Shown here: one piece after another, positions 9,345-17,894 of the stretch
How positions within the stretch are numbered: the first letter of the stretch is position 1
Layout: each line of letters starts with the position of its first letter
Assembly: GCF_006385595.1 (NCBI RefSeq)
Contig: NZ_CP041046.1
Coordinates: 1,302,001 to 1,366,000, forward strand
Direction of reading: 5' to 3'
From: Luteibacter pinisoli
GTDB taxonomy: Bacteria > Pseudomonadota > Gammaproteobacteria > Xanthomonadales > Rhodanobacteraceae
Length of the DNA stretch: 64,000 bases
Made by a program: the position numbers and the translations under genes
Notes under the pieces: generated by a model
Database searches by the model: none
Told to the model about the DNA's origin: nothing
Seen by the model: the letters and a program-made list of their open reading frames with translations, nothing else

Positions 9345-11072
9345 TCAGTCCTTGGTGACTCGGTTGATTTCGGCGAGGCTGGTGACCCCGTTCCTGACCT
9401 TGAGCAGGGCCGACGCGCGAAGGTCGTTGACCCCCGCCTTCTTCGCCACTTCCGCGATCTGCATGGCGTTGCCCCCCTCCAGGACGATCTTCTGGATGTC
9501 TTCGAGCATAGGCATGACCTGGTAGATACCTAGGCGCCCCTTGTAGCCCTCGTTGCAGCTGTCGCAGCCGACGGCCTCATAGACCGTGATGCCGGCATCC
9601 ACCTCTTCCTGGGTGAAGCCCTCGGCGAGCAGGGCGGCCGGCGGCAGGCTGATCTCGCGCTTGCAGTCGTGCAGGCGGCGGGCCAGGCGCTGGGCGATGA
9701 TCAGGGTGACCGAGGAAATGATGTTGTAGGGCGCGATGCCCATGTTCATCAGTCGGGCGATGGTCTGCGGGGCGTCGTTGGTATGCAGGGTGGACAGGAC
9801 CATATGGCCCGTCTGCGCCGCCTTGACCGCGATTTCGGCCGTTTCCAGGTCGCGGATTTCGCCGACCATGATCACGTCCGGATCCTGGCGCAGGAAGGAG
9901 CGCAGGGCGGCGGCGAAGGTCATGCCGCGCTTGACGTTCTGCTGGACCTGGTTGATGCCCTCGACGCGGATTTCGACCGGGTCTTCCACCGTGGAGATGT
10001 TGCGCCCCTCGGTATTCAGGATGTTCAGGGCCGTATACAGCGACACCGTCTTACCCGAGCCGGTGGGGCCGGTGACCAGCACCATGCCATAGGGCTTCTC
10101 GATGGCGTCGAGGTAGAGCTGCTTCTGGATCTCTTCGTAGCCGAGCTTGTCGATGCCCAGCTTGGCCGAGGAGCCATCCAGCACGCGCAGCACGATCTTT
10201 TCACCGAAAAGGGTGGGCAGGGTGCTGACGCGGAAGTCGATGGCGCGGGTCTTGGTCAGGTTGAGCTTGATGCGGCCATCCTGCGGCACGCGGCGCTCGG
10301 CGATATCCAGGCCGCTCATCACCTTCAGGCGCGAGGCGATGCGGGTGCCCAGCTTGATCGGTGCCGAGGCGACGATGCGCAGGATGCCGTCCATGCGCAG
10401 GCGGACGCGGTAGACGGTTTCAAAGGGCTCGAAATGGATATCCGAGGCGCCGCGCTTGATCGCGTCGACCAGGATCTTGTTGACGAACTTGACGATAGGC
10501 GCGTCGTCGTTGGCGTTCGCGTCGATGCCGGTGGTGCCGTCGCCCTCGTCGGGGCCCGCATCGAGGACAAGGTCGTCGAGGCCTCCACCGTCGAACGCGG
10601 GCACGTTGTTGTTGGCGGCGGCGAGCGCCGAATCAATGATGCGACGAAGCTGCCCGCGCTCGACCAGCACCGGCTCCACCATGTGGTTGGAGTGGAACTT
10701 GATCTCGTCCAGGGCGTGCGACTGCATCGGGTCGGCGATGCCGACGAACAGGCGCTTGCCACGCTTGAACAGGGGCAGCGCCTGATGCTTGGTGATGAGG
10801 GCTTCGGTGACCAGGTCCAGCGGCATGTTGGCGGGCAACATGTTGCCGATGTCCATCAGGGGCATGCCGAACTCGGCCGACGCCACCTGGGAGAGGCGGG
10901 GGCTATCAACCAGATGGTGGTCCACCAGCCATGCCGACAGCGACACGCGCTTCTCGGCGGAATCCTGCACGGCCTTGCGGACTTCCGCCTCGCCAAGGAC
11001 GCCTTCGGTCACAAGACGCCTGGCCATGCCGGTCAGGCCCGCGAGCGTGGGCTGGTGCATCTGTGTCGCCAT
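9345..11072 (-). CDS. pilB: Type IV pilus assembly (extension) ATPase
   Basis: Hexameric cytoplasmic ATPase that powers pilus extension. It has an N-terminal GspE/MshEN domain (residues about 1-150) and a RecA-like ATPase domain. Walker A GPTGSGKT is at about 335-342, the Asp box in EDPVEI follows, then Walker B VIMVGEIRD and the His box in STLHTND. Near the C-terminus, cysteines in LHDCKRE and GCDSCNEGYKGR probably form the zinc site, although only one Cys is seen in the first half where two are often present. Length (575 aa) is standard. It is transcribed toward pilC. No pilS/pilR regulator genes are in the window. Confidence 0.97.
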   Translation of the reverse strand: MATQMHQPTLAGLTGMARRLVTEGVLGEAEVRKAVQDSAEKRVSLSAWLVDHHLVDSPRLSQVASAEFGMPLMDIGNMLPANMPLDLVTEALITKHQALPLFKRGKRLFVGIADPMQSHALDEIKFHSNHMVEPVLVERGQLRRIIDSALAAANNNVPAFDGGGLDDLVLDAGPDEGDGTTGIDANANDDAPIVKFVNKILVDAIKRGASDIHFEPFETVYRVRLRMDGILRIVASAPIKLGTRIASRLKVMSGLDIAERRVPQDGRIKLNLTKTRAIDFRVSTLPTLFGEKIVLRVLDGSSAKLGIDKLGYEEIQKQLYLDAIEKPYGMVLVTGPTGSGKTVSLYTALNILNTEGRNISTVEDPVEIRVEGINQVQQNVKRGMTFAAALRSFLRQDPDVIMVGEIRDLETAEIAVKAAQTGHMVLSTLHTNDAPQTIARLMNMGIAPYNIISSVTLIIAQRLARRLHDCKREISLPPAALLAEGFTQEEVDAGITVYEAVGCDSCNEGYKGRLGIYQVMPMLEDIQKIVLEGGNAMQIAEVAKKAGVNDLRASALLKVRNGVTSLAEINRVTKD

Positions 11073-11221
11073 GGTCAGTCCGATCCCCGAGTATGGCCCT
11101 GAATCTACTCTAGAATGTGGTCTTGGTCACGTCGAATTCGTGAAATCTGCGGATTCGGGCACTGGCCCGTCCACGACGCGTGAACGATGTCTTATTATGC
11201 GTCGGCCAACGGGGACATACC

Positions 11222-12094
11222 TTGAGTCGTATCAGCATTATCCTGCCCGCCAAGAACGAGGCGGCCGCCCTTAAAGACCTCCTGCCACGCCTGACCGCCG
11301 CCCAGCCGGGTGCCGAGATCATCGTGGTCGACGATGGGTCCACCGACGACACCCGGGCCGTTTGCCTGGCGGCGGGGGTCCAGTGCCTGTCGTCGCCGTA
11401 TTCCATGGGCAACGGAGCGGCTATCAAGCGTGGCGCCCGTGCGGCCAGCGGTGAGATTCTGGTGTTCATGGACGGAGACGGTCAGCACGACCCGGCGGAT
11501 GTCGCCCGGCTGCTGGCCCGGCTGGACCAGGGCTACGACATGGTCGTGGGCGCGCGCGACTGGGAAAGCCAGGCCGGCGTCGGGCGTGGCGTCGCCAATA
11601 CCGTCTACAACTGGCTGGCCAGCCGGATGACGGGGCAGGTGGTGGCGGACCTCACCTCGGGATTCCGGGTGACCCGTGCCGCCCGCTTTCGCGAGTTCCT
11701 GCACCTGCTGCCGAACGGTTTCTCGTACCCGACGACCAGCACGATGGCGTTTTTCCGCAGTGCCTATGGCGTGGCCTATGAGCCGATCAAGGCGGGGCAA
11801 CGGGTAGGTAAAAGCCACATCAAGCCCCTGAAGGATGGCGTGCGCTTCCTGCTGATCATTTTCAAGATCGCGACGCTGTATTCGCCATTGAAGTTGTTTT
11901 TTCCGGCAAGTGCGCTGTTTTTCGCACTGGGGTGCGTGAACTATGCGCGCACCTTCCTTATCGAGGGACGCCTTACCAATGGTAGCGCCCTGATGTGGAG
12001 CGCCGCCGTGATCATTTTCCTTATCGGCCTCGTCTCCGAGCAGATCACGGCGCTGACGTACCGGCCGGTCGAATCGAGCGAAATGCGGAAATGA
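11222..12094 (+). CDS. GT2 glycosyltransferase, DPM1-like, with two C-terminal membrane helices
   Basis: Predicted to transfer a sugar from a nucleotide donor to a polyprenyl phosphate on the inner face of the membrane. The GT-A fold is visible in ISIILPAKNEA, IIVVDDGSTDD and the metal-binding FMDGDGQHDP (about residues 81-90). Two hydrophobic helices follow (about 210-235 and 250-280). I prefer TTG 11222, with GGGGA 6 bases upstream, because the protein then starts directly at the fold; the alternative ATG at 11180 would add 14 residues and would precede the TATTAT at about 11192, a possible -10. Its stop overlaps the next start by 4 bases. It is the first of seven coupled glycan genes and divergent from pilB. 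Confidence 0.85.
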   Translation: MSRISIILPAKNEAAALKDLLPRLTAAQPGAEIIVVDDGSTDDTRAVCLAAGVQCLSSPYSMGNGAAIKRGARAASGEILVFMDGDGQHDPADVARLLARLDQGYDMVVGARDWESQAGVGRGVANTVYNWLASRMTGQVVADLTSGFRVTRAARFREFLHLLPNGFSYPTTSTMAFFRSAYGVAYEPIKAGQRVGKSHIKPLKDGVRFLLIIFKIATLYSPLKLFFPASALFFALGCVNYARTFLIEGRLTNGSALMWSAAVIIFLIGLVSEQITALTYRPVESSEMRK

Positions 12095-12819
12095 CCAACT
12101 TCACACCGGAAGAGGAGCGGGATCTGGAAGTCATCCGGTCCTTCTATGACCAGGAATACTACGGAACCGACACGAGTAGTGCTCGCCTGCCGTGGCATTG
12201 CCGCTTGGCCGCAGCTGCCCTGTCTCGGGTAAACGGGGGCGACGTGCTGGATGTCGCGTGTGGGACCGGAGCGTGGTTGGGGCATTTTCGTCGGATGGGC
12301 GCACGAGGTATCAGCGGTATCGACCTGTCCGCGAAGGCTATCGATGCGGCTCGGCGCGTTTATCCGGGCGGCGACTTTCGCGTCGGTGCTGCCGAAGTCT
12401 TGCCATATGAAAGTGGCAGCTTTGACGTGGTGACATGCATGGGGTCGCTTGAACACTTTGTCGACAAGCCTGGCGCCTTACGCGAGATGATGCGGGTTGC
12501 CCGTCCAGAAGCGGAGTTTCTCCTGTTGGTGCCCAACGCGGGATTCCTTACTCGCCGGCTGGGCGCCTATGGCGGCACGCATCAGGTGAAGGTGAAGGAA
12601 GATGTCCTTTCGCTTGCAGCGTGGGAGAAGCTCTTCACATCAGTGGGACTCTCCGTCATCCGTCGCCGACGTGACCTGCATCCTCTGAGCGTTCGTTGGA
12701 TCACGCATGATCGCTGGTACACATGGCCTGTCCGTGCGCTACAGGCTGTCCTTCTGGCCGTGTGGCCGCTCCAGTGGCAGTATCAGGTTTATCACTATGT
12801 CCGCCGCCAGGCCGACTGA
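12091..12819 (+). CDS. Class I SAM-dependent methyltransferase
   Basis: 242 aa when started at ATG 12091, which overlaps the preceding stop (ATGA); upstream residues in the same frame are a shadow of the previous gene. The SAM-binding motif I VLDVACGTGAWLGHF is at about residues 50-64, motif II is GIDLSAKAID, and post-motif EVLPYESGSFDVV is typical of Methyltransf_11. LEHFVDKPGALREM matches methyltransferases of glycan clusters. The C-terminus has an amphipathic, Trp/Tyr-rich segment that may associate with the membrane. The substrate cannot be read from the sequence; by position it is probably a sugar or lipid-linked glycan. Confidence 0.88.
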   Translation: MTNFTPEEERDLEVIRSFYDQEYYGTDTSSARLPWHCRLAAAALSRVNGGDVLDVACGTGAWLGHFRRMGARGISGIDLSAKAIDAARRVYPGGDFRVGAAEVLPYESGSFDVVTCMGSLEHFVDKPGALREMMRVARPEAEFLLLVPNAGFLTRRLGAYGGTHQVKVKEDVLSLAAWEKLFTSVGLSVIRRRRDLHPLSVRWITHDRWYTWPVRALQAVLLAVWPLQWQYQVYHYVRRQAD

Positions 12820-13969
12820 GGCCGTCGAGCGGTCCACTCTGCTGGTGACGCGTAACCTGCCGCCTCTTCGAGGTGGCATGGAGCGTCTCAACCTTGAGTT
12901 GGCGCGAGCCCTGCAAGGGGATGGACTCGCCGTGGTCGGCCCGCGAGGTTGCGAGGCTGAGTTACCGCACGGCGTTCCAATCACGGCGTTGCCTTTGCAG
13001 CCACTGGCGGGATTTTTCGCCAGGGCGCTCGTTGCGTCCTTGCGTGGCGCCTTCCGGCATCGGCCACGCATGGTACTGGCGGGAAGTGGACTTTGTGCAC
13101 CGTTCGCGTGGCTGGCGGCGCGGGCAACGGGGGCACGGTGTGCCGTGTACCTGCACGGGCTGGACATCATTGCCGACAGCTTCATCTATCGCCGCGCCTG
13201 GCTTCCTTTCATACGTCGCTGCGACGTATGTCTCACCAACAGTGCGAATACATCGGCGCTCGCTATCCGTGCGGGAATCGAGGCCCAGCGAATCCAAATC
13301 GTTCATCCTGGCGTCGATGCAGCATGCGATGTCCTTCACGCCGAAGACGCTGCAGCTTTCCGCAGTGCCCACGCGCTGGAGGGGCGTGTCGTCTTGTTGA
13401 GCGTAGGCAGACTCACGGAACGGAAGGGCCTATTACCCTTCGTCAACGACGTCTTGCCTGTTCTCGTCCGGACACATCCGCAGAGTATGCTCGTGGTCAT
13501 AGGTAACGACGCACCGGATGCGCTCCGGCGGAGCGCGCATAGTGTGCGTGAGGCGGTCGAGGCCCGTGTGCTCGCTCTCGGCCTACAAGGCCATGTCATG
13601 TTCCTGGGCGAAGTCGATGACGCTGAACTAGCCAGGGCGTACGGTGCCGCCGACCTAGCCATTTTCCCCGTGCGGGCCATGCAGGGTGACGTGGAGGGAT
13701 TTGGCATGGTAGCGATGGAGGCTGCGGCGCATGGGTTGCCAACGGTGGCTTACGCCGTCGGTGGCGTGCCTGATGCGGTAGCTGACGGCATTTCCGGCCG
13801 GCTGGTCGACGAAGGCGACGCCGTGGCGATGGCAGATGCCATCCGTGACGTAATTGACGCCGGGCGCCACGTCTGGAACAGCCGCTGTCGAGCGTTTGCC
13901 ATGCAGTTCGACTGGTCAATCTTCGCTATTCGGGTGCGTCGGGCACTGGGTATCGGGGCGGCAACGTGA
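12797..13969 (+). CDS. GT4-family glycosyltransferase
   Basis: 390 aa retaining GT-B glycosyltransferase. ATG 12797 gives MSAARPTEAVERS, which overlaps the previous gene by 23 bases. The acceptor domain begins with LLVTRNLPPLRGGMERLNLEL, the usual GG loop of GT4. The donor domain has VVLLSVGRLTERKGL and the E-x7-E type segment GFGMVAMEAAAHGLPTVAYAVGG. Cytoplasmic side of the membrane is expected. The donor is probably a nucleotide-activated hexose, but its identity cannot be told from motifs. It sits in the middle of the coupled run and would extend a lipid-linked oligosaccharide. Confidence 0.9.
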   Translation: MSAARPTEAVERSTLLVTRNLPPLRGGMERLNLELARALQGDGLAVVGPRGCEAELPHGVPITALPLQPLAGFFARALVASLRGAFRHRPRMVLAGSGLCAPFAWLAARATGARCAVYLHGLDIIADSFIYRRAWLPFIRRCDVCLTNSANTSALAIRAGIEAQRIQIVHPGVDAACDVLHAEDAAAFRSAHALEGRVVLLSVGRLTERKGLLPFVNDVLPVLVRTHPQSMLVVIGNDAPDALRRSAHSVREAVEARVLALGLQGHVMFLGEVDDAELARAYGAADLAIFPVRAMQGDVEGFGMVAMEAAAHGLPTVAYAVGGVPDAVADGISGRLVDEGDAVAMADAIRDVIDAGRHVWNSRCRAFAMQFDWSIFAIRVRRALGIGAAT

Positions 13970-14895
13970 TGCCTAAGCCCACTATGCTACGGCTCCAGGA
14001 ACATGCCGCGGTCATCGTTACGTTTCATCCTGACATCGTCACGATTACGCGCCAGGTATCGCTGCTTGACGACCTCGCCCACGTAATTTTTGTCGATAAC
14101 GGATCAGGCCAAGAGGCACTAAAGGCACTTCGCGGTCTGGCTGCCGGCAACGATCATGTCGAGGTCCTCGAGCTAGGCGGAAACGAGGGTCTCGCGGCAG
14201 CGCTGAATGCCGGCATCGAATGCGCTGCCGCTCGTGGCGCGCGTTCCGTCCTCCTGCTCGACCAGGACTCGCTGTTTGAGCCCTCTGCCCCCACTCGATT
14301 GCTCGACGGGCTTAATCGCGTTCAACAGGATACCGGGCGCTTGTGCTGCGCTGGTCCAGTGCTGCTGGACCCCGAGACCGGGATGAACCACGGTTTTCAC
14401 TATGTCGCCAACGGCTGGCGTTGGGCTCGTGCATTTCCCCCTTCGTCCGCTGCTCCCATCGCCGTTGCAAACCTCAATGGAAGCGGCACAACCATGCCCA
14501 TCGACCTGTTCAGGGTACTGGGCCCTCTGGACGCTTCCCTATTCATCGATCACGTCGACACGGATTGGTCGTTTCGTGTGCTCCACGGAGGATTCGGCCT
14601 GTTCGGGCTCCCTAGCGTGGCGTTCGACCATCGGATGGGGGAGCGGGGGCGCAGAATCTGGCTGCTTGGATGGCGTGTTTGGCCCGAGCGTAGCCCGTTG
14701 CGGCACTATTTCCTTTTTCGCAATACGGTGAGGTTGCTCGGCCGACAGCATGTTCCGAGCGTGTGGAAGGTCTGGGCGGTTGGAAAGATGGCAGTGTCAG
14801 TGGTCGTCGTTGGCTTGACCGATGCTCGCCGGGGCTCGCAGCTGGGCATGATGTGGAAGGGCATTCGCGAGGCGGTGCAGGAGCGACGGGCATGA
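13969..14895 (+). CDS. GT2 glycosyltransferase, rhamnosyltransferase-like
   Basis: 308 aa inverting GT-A enzyme. AVIVTFHPD and VIFVDNGSGQ are the first strands, LLLDQDSLF (near residue 90-100) is the DxD-like metal site, and NLNGSGTTMP followed by FIDHVDTDWSFR is characteristic of the WbbL/RfbF/RhlC rhamnosyltransferase group. A C-terminal hydrophobic segment (about 270-285) may act as a membrane association helix. ATG 13969 overlaps the previous stop as TGATG; GTG 13966 is also possible. Rhamnose as donor is inferred from family resemblance only; no rml genes are in the window. Confidence 0.87.
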   Translation: MPKPTMLRLQEHAAVIVTFHPDIVTITRQVSLLDDLAHVIFVDNGSGQEALKALRGLAAGNDHVEVLELGGNEGLAAALNAGIECAAARGARSVLLLDQDSLFEPSAPTRLLDGLNRVQQDTGRLCCAGPVLLDPETGMNHGFHYVANGWRWARAFPPSSAAPIAVANLNGSGTTMPIDLFRVLGPLDASLFIDHVDTDWSFRVLHGGFGLFGLPSVAFDHRMGERGRRIWLLGWRVWPERSPLRHYFLFRNTVRLLGRQHVPSVWKVWAVGKMAVSVVVVGLTDARRGSQLGMMWKGIREAVQERRA

Positions 14896-15938
14896 GTGGC
14901 GAGATGACCAGTACCTGGTCGCGCGGTGGTCTCGTCGAGGTGCCGGCGTGTCCCATGTGCGACTCATCGCAGCGCACGTTCATCACGGAAACCCGCGATG
15001 CGATGACGGGCCGGACGGATCCATGGCGGCTCTGGTCTTGCGATTCCTGTCGCAGCGAATGGCTGGATCCACGCCCGGACGACGCGTCCCTCCCGTTTGC
15101 CTACGATTTCGACTATGTCACGCACCGGGACGTGTCCGCTCCGGTACGCGGTGGCCTTCTGCTGGCCGCGATCCAGGGTTACCTGAAGCGACGCCATGGA
15201 TTCGACGGTTTGCCCGCCAGCGTTCCTGCGGGCTGGCTCTTGGGTTGCGTCCCTCCGCTGCGGCTGAAACTCGACTACTACGCGCGGCATCTTGGCGCGG
15301 GGCGCGGAAGGACGTTGCTCGACGTCGGCTGCGGCAACGGTGCTTTCCTCGACGTTGCGCGTCAGATGGGCTGGGATGCAGAGGGCGTTGACCCCGATCC
15401 GGCAGCGGTACGCGTGTGTCTCAACAAGGGATTAAAGGTAACCCAGGGCTTCATTGGCGATATCAGTGCGGATCGGCGCCGAGCTGGCTGGGATGCGATC
15501 ACATTGAGCCATAGCCTTGAGCATGCGCCCCGGCCACGCGTCCTGCTGCATGAGGTAGCCGAGCTGCTGGTTCCGGGCGGGCGAGCATGGATCGGAATAC
15601 CCAACCCGCAATCCCGGGGCGCACGGTTGTTCGGCGCAGCCTGGGAAAGCCACGATGCGCCAAGGCATCTGTGCCTGCCGTCCGCGGATGCCATGGAGAG
15701 TGCATGTCGTGGTGCAGGGTTCGCCGATGTGCGCTTTGCACGTCGCGGGGCACACTCTGGCCGGTTGTACCGCCGAAGTGCCGAAATAGAAAGCGAATCG
15801 GGCGTCACATTTCACCGCCGGATGGCATGGACAAATCGGCTGCAGGCGCTCGTAACCGACCTGCTCGCCACCGTGAGCGGGCGTGGCGGCGATGAGTTGG
15901 TAGTCATCGCGACGCTCGGCACCGGCGAGGCATCATGA
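14892..15938 (+). CDS. Methyltransferase with N-terminal zinc-ribbon (first of a tandem pair)
   Basis: 348 aa starting at ATG 14892, which overlaps the previous stop (ATGA). Two CxxC pairs, CPMCDSS and CDSC (about residues 17-55), form a zinc-ribbon-like N-terminus. The Rossmann methyltransferase domain follows with TLLDVGCGNGAFL (about residue 138) and GVDPDPAAV. SHSLEHAPRPRVLLHEV is the acceptor-side segment, and APRHLCLPS is shared with the next gene. The two adjacent proteins align along their length, so this is a tandem duplication. Likely substrate: a sugar or nucleotide-sugar of the cluster (inference). Confidence 0.86.
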   Translation: MSGEMTSTWSRGGLVEVPACPMCDSSQRTFITETRDAMTGRTDPWRLWSCDSCRSEWLDPRPDDASLPFAYDFDYVTHRDVSAPVRGGLLLAAIQGYLKRRHGFDGLPASVPAGWLLGCVPPLRLKLDYYARHLGAGRGRTLLDVGCGNGAFLDVARQMGWDAEGVDPDPAAVRVCLNKGLKVTQGFIGDISADRRRAGWDAITLSHSLEHAPRPRVLLHEVAELLVPGGRAWIGIPNPQSRGARLFGAAWESHDAPRHLCLPSADAMESACRGAGFADVRFARRGAHSGRLYRRSAEIESESGVTFHRRMAWTNRLQALVTDLLATVSGRGGDELVVIATLGTGEAS

Positions 15939-17011
15939 GCGCTCTGGTCACGTCGACGTGGCGGGGAGGAGCGGCCGAGGCCGTGCGGTCGTGTCCGGCA
16001 TGCGGCGCCGTTGAACGTTCTCCACACGCGGGTGCGGTATTCGATCATTTGCGGCCCGCCGACGATGATCTGTGGACCTTCTGGAAGTGCGACGCTTGCG
16101 CAAGCCTCTATCCGGACCCTCGGCCATCGATGGATTCCATTGGCGCCGCGTACTCGGACTATTACACCCACCATCCCCAGCATGCCGGTGGCTTGCCTGG
16201 ATCGAATGGCACCGTATCGGTGCTGTCACGCTGCGTGGACGGGTATCTGAATGCTCGGTTCGGCTCAACGCTTCCAAACGCGATGCCGATAGGTCACCTC
16301 GTGTTCTCGATGATCGAGCCGCTGCGATTGAAGCTCGATTATCACGGGAGACATCTGTTCCTTGCACAGCGGACGCCTGGACGTGTGCTCGATGTAGGCT
16401 CCGGCAATGGTGATTTCCTCCTCCGGGCGCGTGCCATGGGTTGGGATGCGCGCGGAATCGACCCTGACCCAGCCGCGGTCGGCGCGTCGCGAGCGCAAGG
16501 TCTTGTCGTTTGCGTCGGCTTCGCCGATTGCCGCTCGCCCGAGCTGGGCGGTGCCTTCGATGTCGTGACGATGCGACATAGCATCGAGCACGTGGCCCAT
16601 CCGGGAGACGATCTTCGCCATTGTCTCGGGCACCTGCGGCCGGGCGGTATGCTCTGGTTGGCGTGGCCGAACCCTCAAGGCGTGGGGGCGCGAATCTTTC
16701 GCTCCGCGTGGCGAGGGCTCGAAGCGCCGCGGCACCTTTGCATTCCCAGCGCTGAGGCCATGCGTGGGTTGTTGCTTGGCCTGGGCTTTGAGGCGCCGCG
16801 CCTCATCCGGCGCGGCCACCACGCACGCAGCATCGCCCGTGAGAGCGCCCGGATAGCCGAGCATCGACCTGGCTGGCTCAATAGGGTGCGCCGCCACCTC
16901 GGCGGCGTGGTGGCCTGGGCTGCGGATATGGCTGCGACGCTCTCATCGGGTGCTGGAGAAGAACTCGTTATGGTGGCCTTTGCGCCGGAGCGGAGGTGTG
17001 AGCGTGACTGA
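15935..17011 (+). CDS. Methyltransferase with N-terminal zinc-ribbon (second of the pair)
   Basis: 358 aa paralogue of the preceding protein, coupled to it by an ATGA overlap. The zinc-ribbon pairs are CPACG and CDAC. The SAM site reads VLDVGSGNGDFL, with Ser where the first copy has Cys, then GIDPDPAAVG. Shared landmarks with the first copy are EPLRLKLDY, HSIEH, NPQG-GARIF and APRHLCIPS. The divergence between copies is considerable, so they probably methylate different positions or different sugars rather than being redundant. Its 3' end overlaps the next gene by 8 bases. Confidence 0.86.
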   Translation: MSALVTSTWRGGAAEAVRSCPACGAVERSPHAGAVFDHLRPADDDLWTFWKCDACASLYPDPRPSMDSIGAAYSDYYTHHPQHAGGLPGSNGTVSVLSRCVDGYLNARFGSTLPNAMPIGHLVFSMIEPLRLKLDYHGRHLFLAQRTPGRVLDVGSGNGDFLLRARAMGWDARGIDPDPAAVGASRAQGLVVCVGFADCRSPELGGAFDVVTMRHSIEHVAHPGDDLRHCLGHLRPGGMLWLAWPNPQGVGARIFRSAWRGLEAPRHLCIPSAEAMRGLLLGLGFEAPRLIRRGHHARSIARESARIAEHRPGWLNRVRRHLGGVVAWAADMAATLSSGAGEELVMVAFAPERRCERD

Positions 17012-17894
17012 CTGTATCGGAGTGGTCCTGCATTTCCGCGCTAGCGAGCTGACCGAGGCGTGCATCCGGTCCCTTGCGCAGGAAGGGTTGGGCGACGCGA
17101 TCGTCGTAGACAACTCGGAAGACGGCGGGGCATCACTTGCCGATCTGCGAGCTCGGCTCGTCGACAGCTCCATGCGCCTCACATTCGTCGAGCCGGGCAG
17201 GAATCTTGGTTACGCGGCCGGGATCAACGCGGCACTTGCATCTCTTGGCGCGTCCCTTGGGTCCGCCCATGTATTGCTTATCAACAGCGACGCGACCCTG
17301 GCTCCGGGCACGCTTCGTCGGCTCGCAGACAGTGTGGCGGACGACGAAGCCGTGGTGGCAGCGCCGCTGATCGATGGACCGACCGGTCTCGTGCCAGCCC
17401 GTACTTACTATCGCCATTTTTCCGCGATGATCAATCCAGTCGGTCCTGGCATGCATGGTCATGCGCTATTGGGTGGCGCATGCCTGTTGATCAGTCGCCG
17501 GCTGCTTCGGCTTCCGCTTTTCGATGAAACCTTCTTCTTTTACGGAGACGATATCGAATTCGGTCATCGCGTCGTCCGTCAGGGCGGCGTGCTTCGGGAT
17601 GTGCCGGAGGGTGTGGTGCGCCACCAGGGATCGGCAGCCAGTGGCAACGGCTCGCTGTTCTACGAGTATCACATGACCCGGGCGCACCTTCTTCTCGTGC
17701 AACGGCTCGACCAAGGGCGAGCATGTCGATGGGCCATGTACGCCGGGCGGGCGGTCCTTTTGCCTCTCCGTGCCTGCGTTCGGATGATGCGCTTCCGTTC
17801 GTTGACTGCCTGGCGAGCCTTGTTGATGGCCACAGCGGACGTTGCGTCAGGTCGCGTCCGCTCGCTAACGCCGCCCAGCGGTCCCCGGGCCTGA
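17004..17894 (+). CDS. GT2 glycosyltransferase
   Basis: 296 aa. I choose GTG 17004 because CGGAGG (16991-16996) lies 7 bases upstream and the protein then begins MTDCIGVVLHFRAS, the first strand of the fold; the overlap with the previous gene is 8 bases. IVVDNSEDGG, NLGYAAGINA and LLINSDATL (the DxD equivalent) identify the GT2 family, and FFFYGDDIEFGHRV is the acceptor/catalytic segment seen in dTDP-Rha:acceptor and related enzymes. It is the last gene of the plus-strand glycan run, and its last 30 bases overlap the 3' end of the oppositely oriented flippase gene. Confidence 0.87.
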   Translation: MTDCIGVVLHFRASELTEACIRSLAQEGLGDAIVVDNSEDGGASLADLRARLVDSSMRLTFVEPGRNLGYAAGINAALASLGASLGSAHVLLINSDATLAPGTLRRLADSVADDEAVVAAPLIDGPTGLVPARTYYRHFSAMINPVGPGMHGHALLGGACLLISRRLLRLPLFDETFFFYGDDIEFGHRVVRQGGVLRDVPEGVVRHQGSAASGNGSLFYEYHMTRAHLLLVQRLDQGRACRWAMYAGRAVLLPLRACVRMMRFRSLTAWRALLMATADVASGRVRSLTPPSGPRA

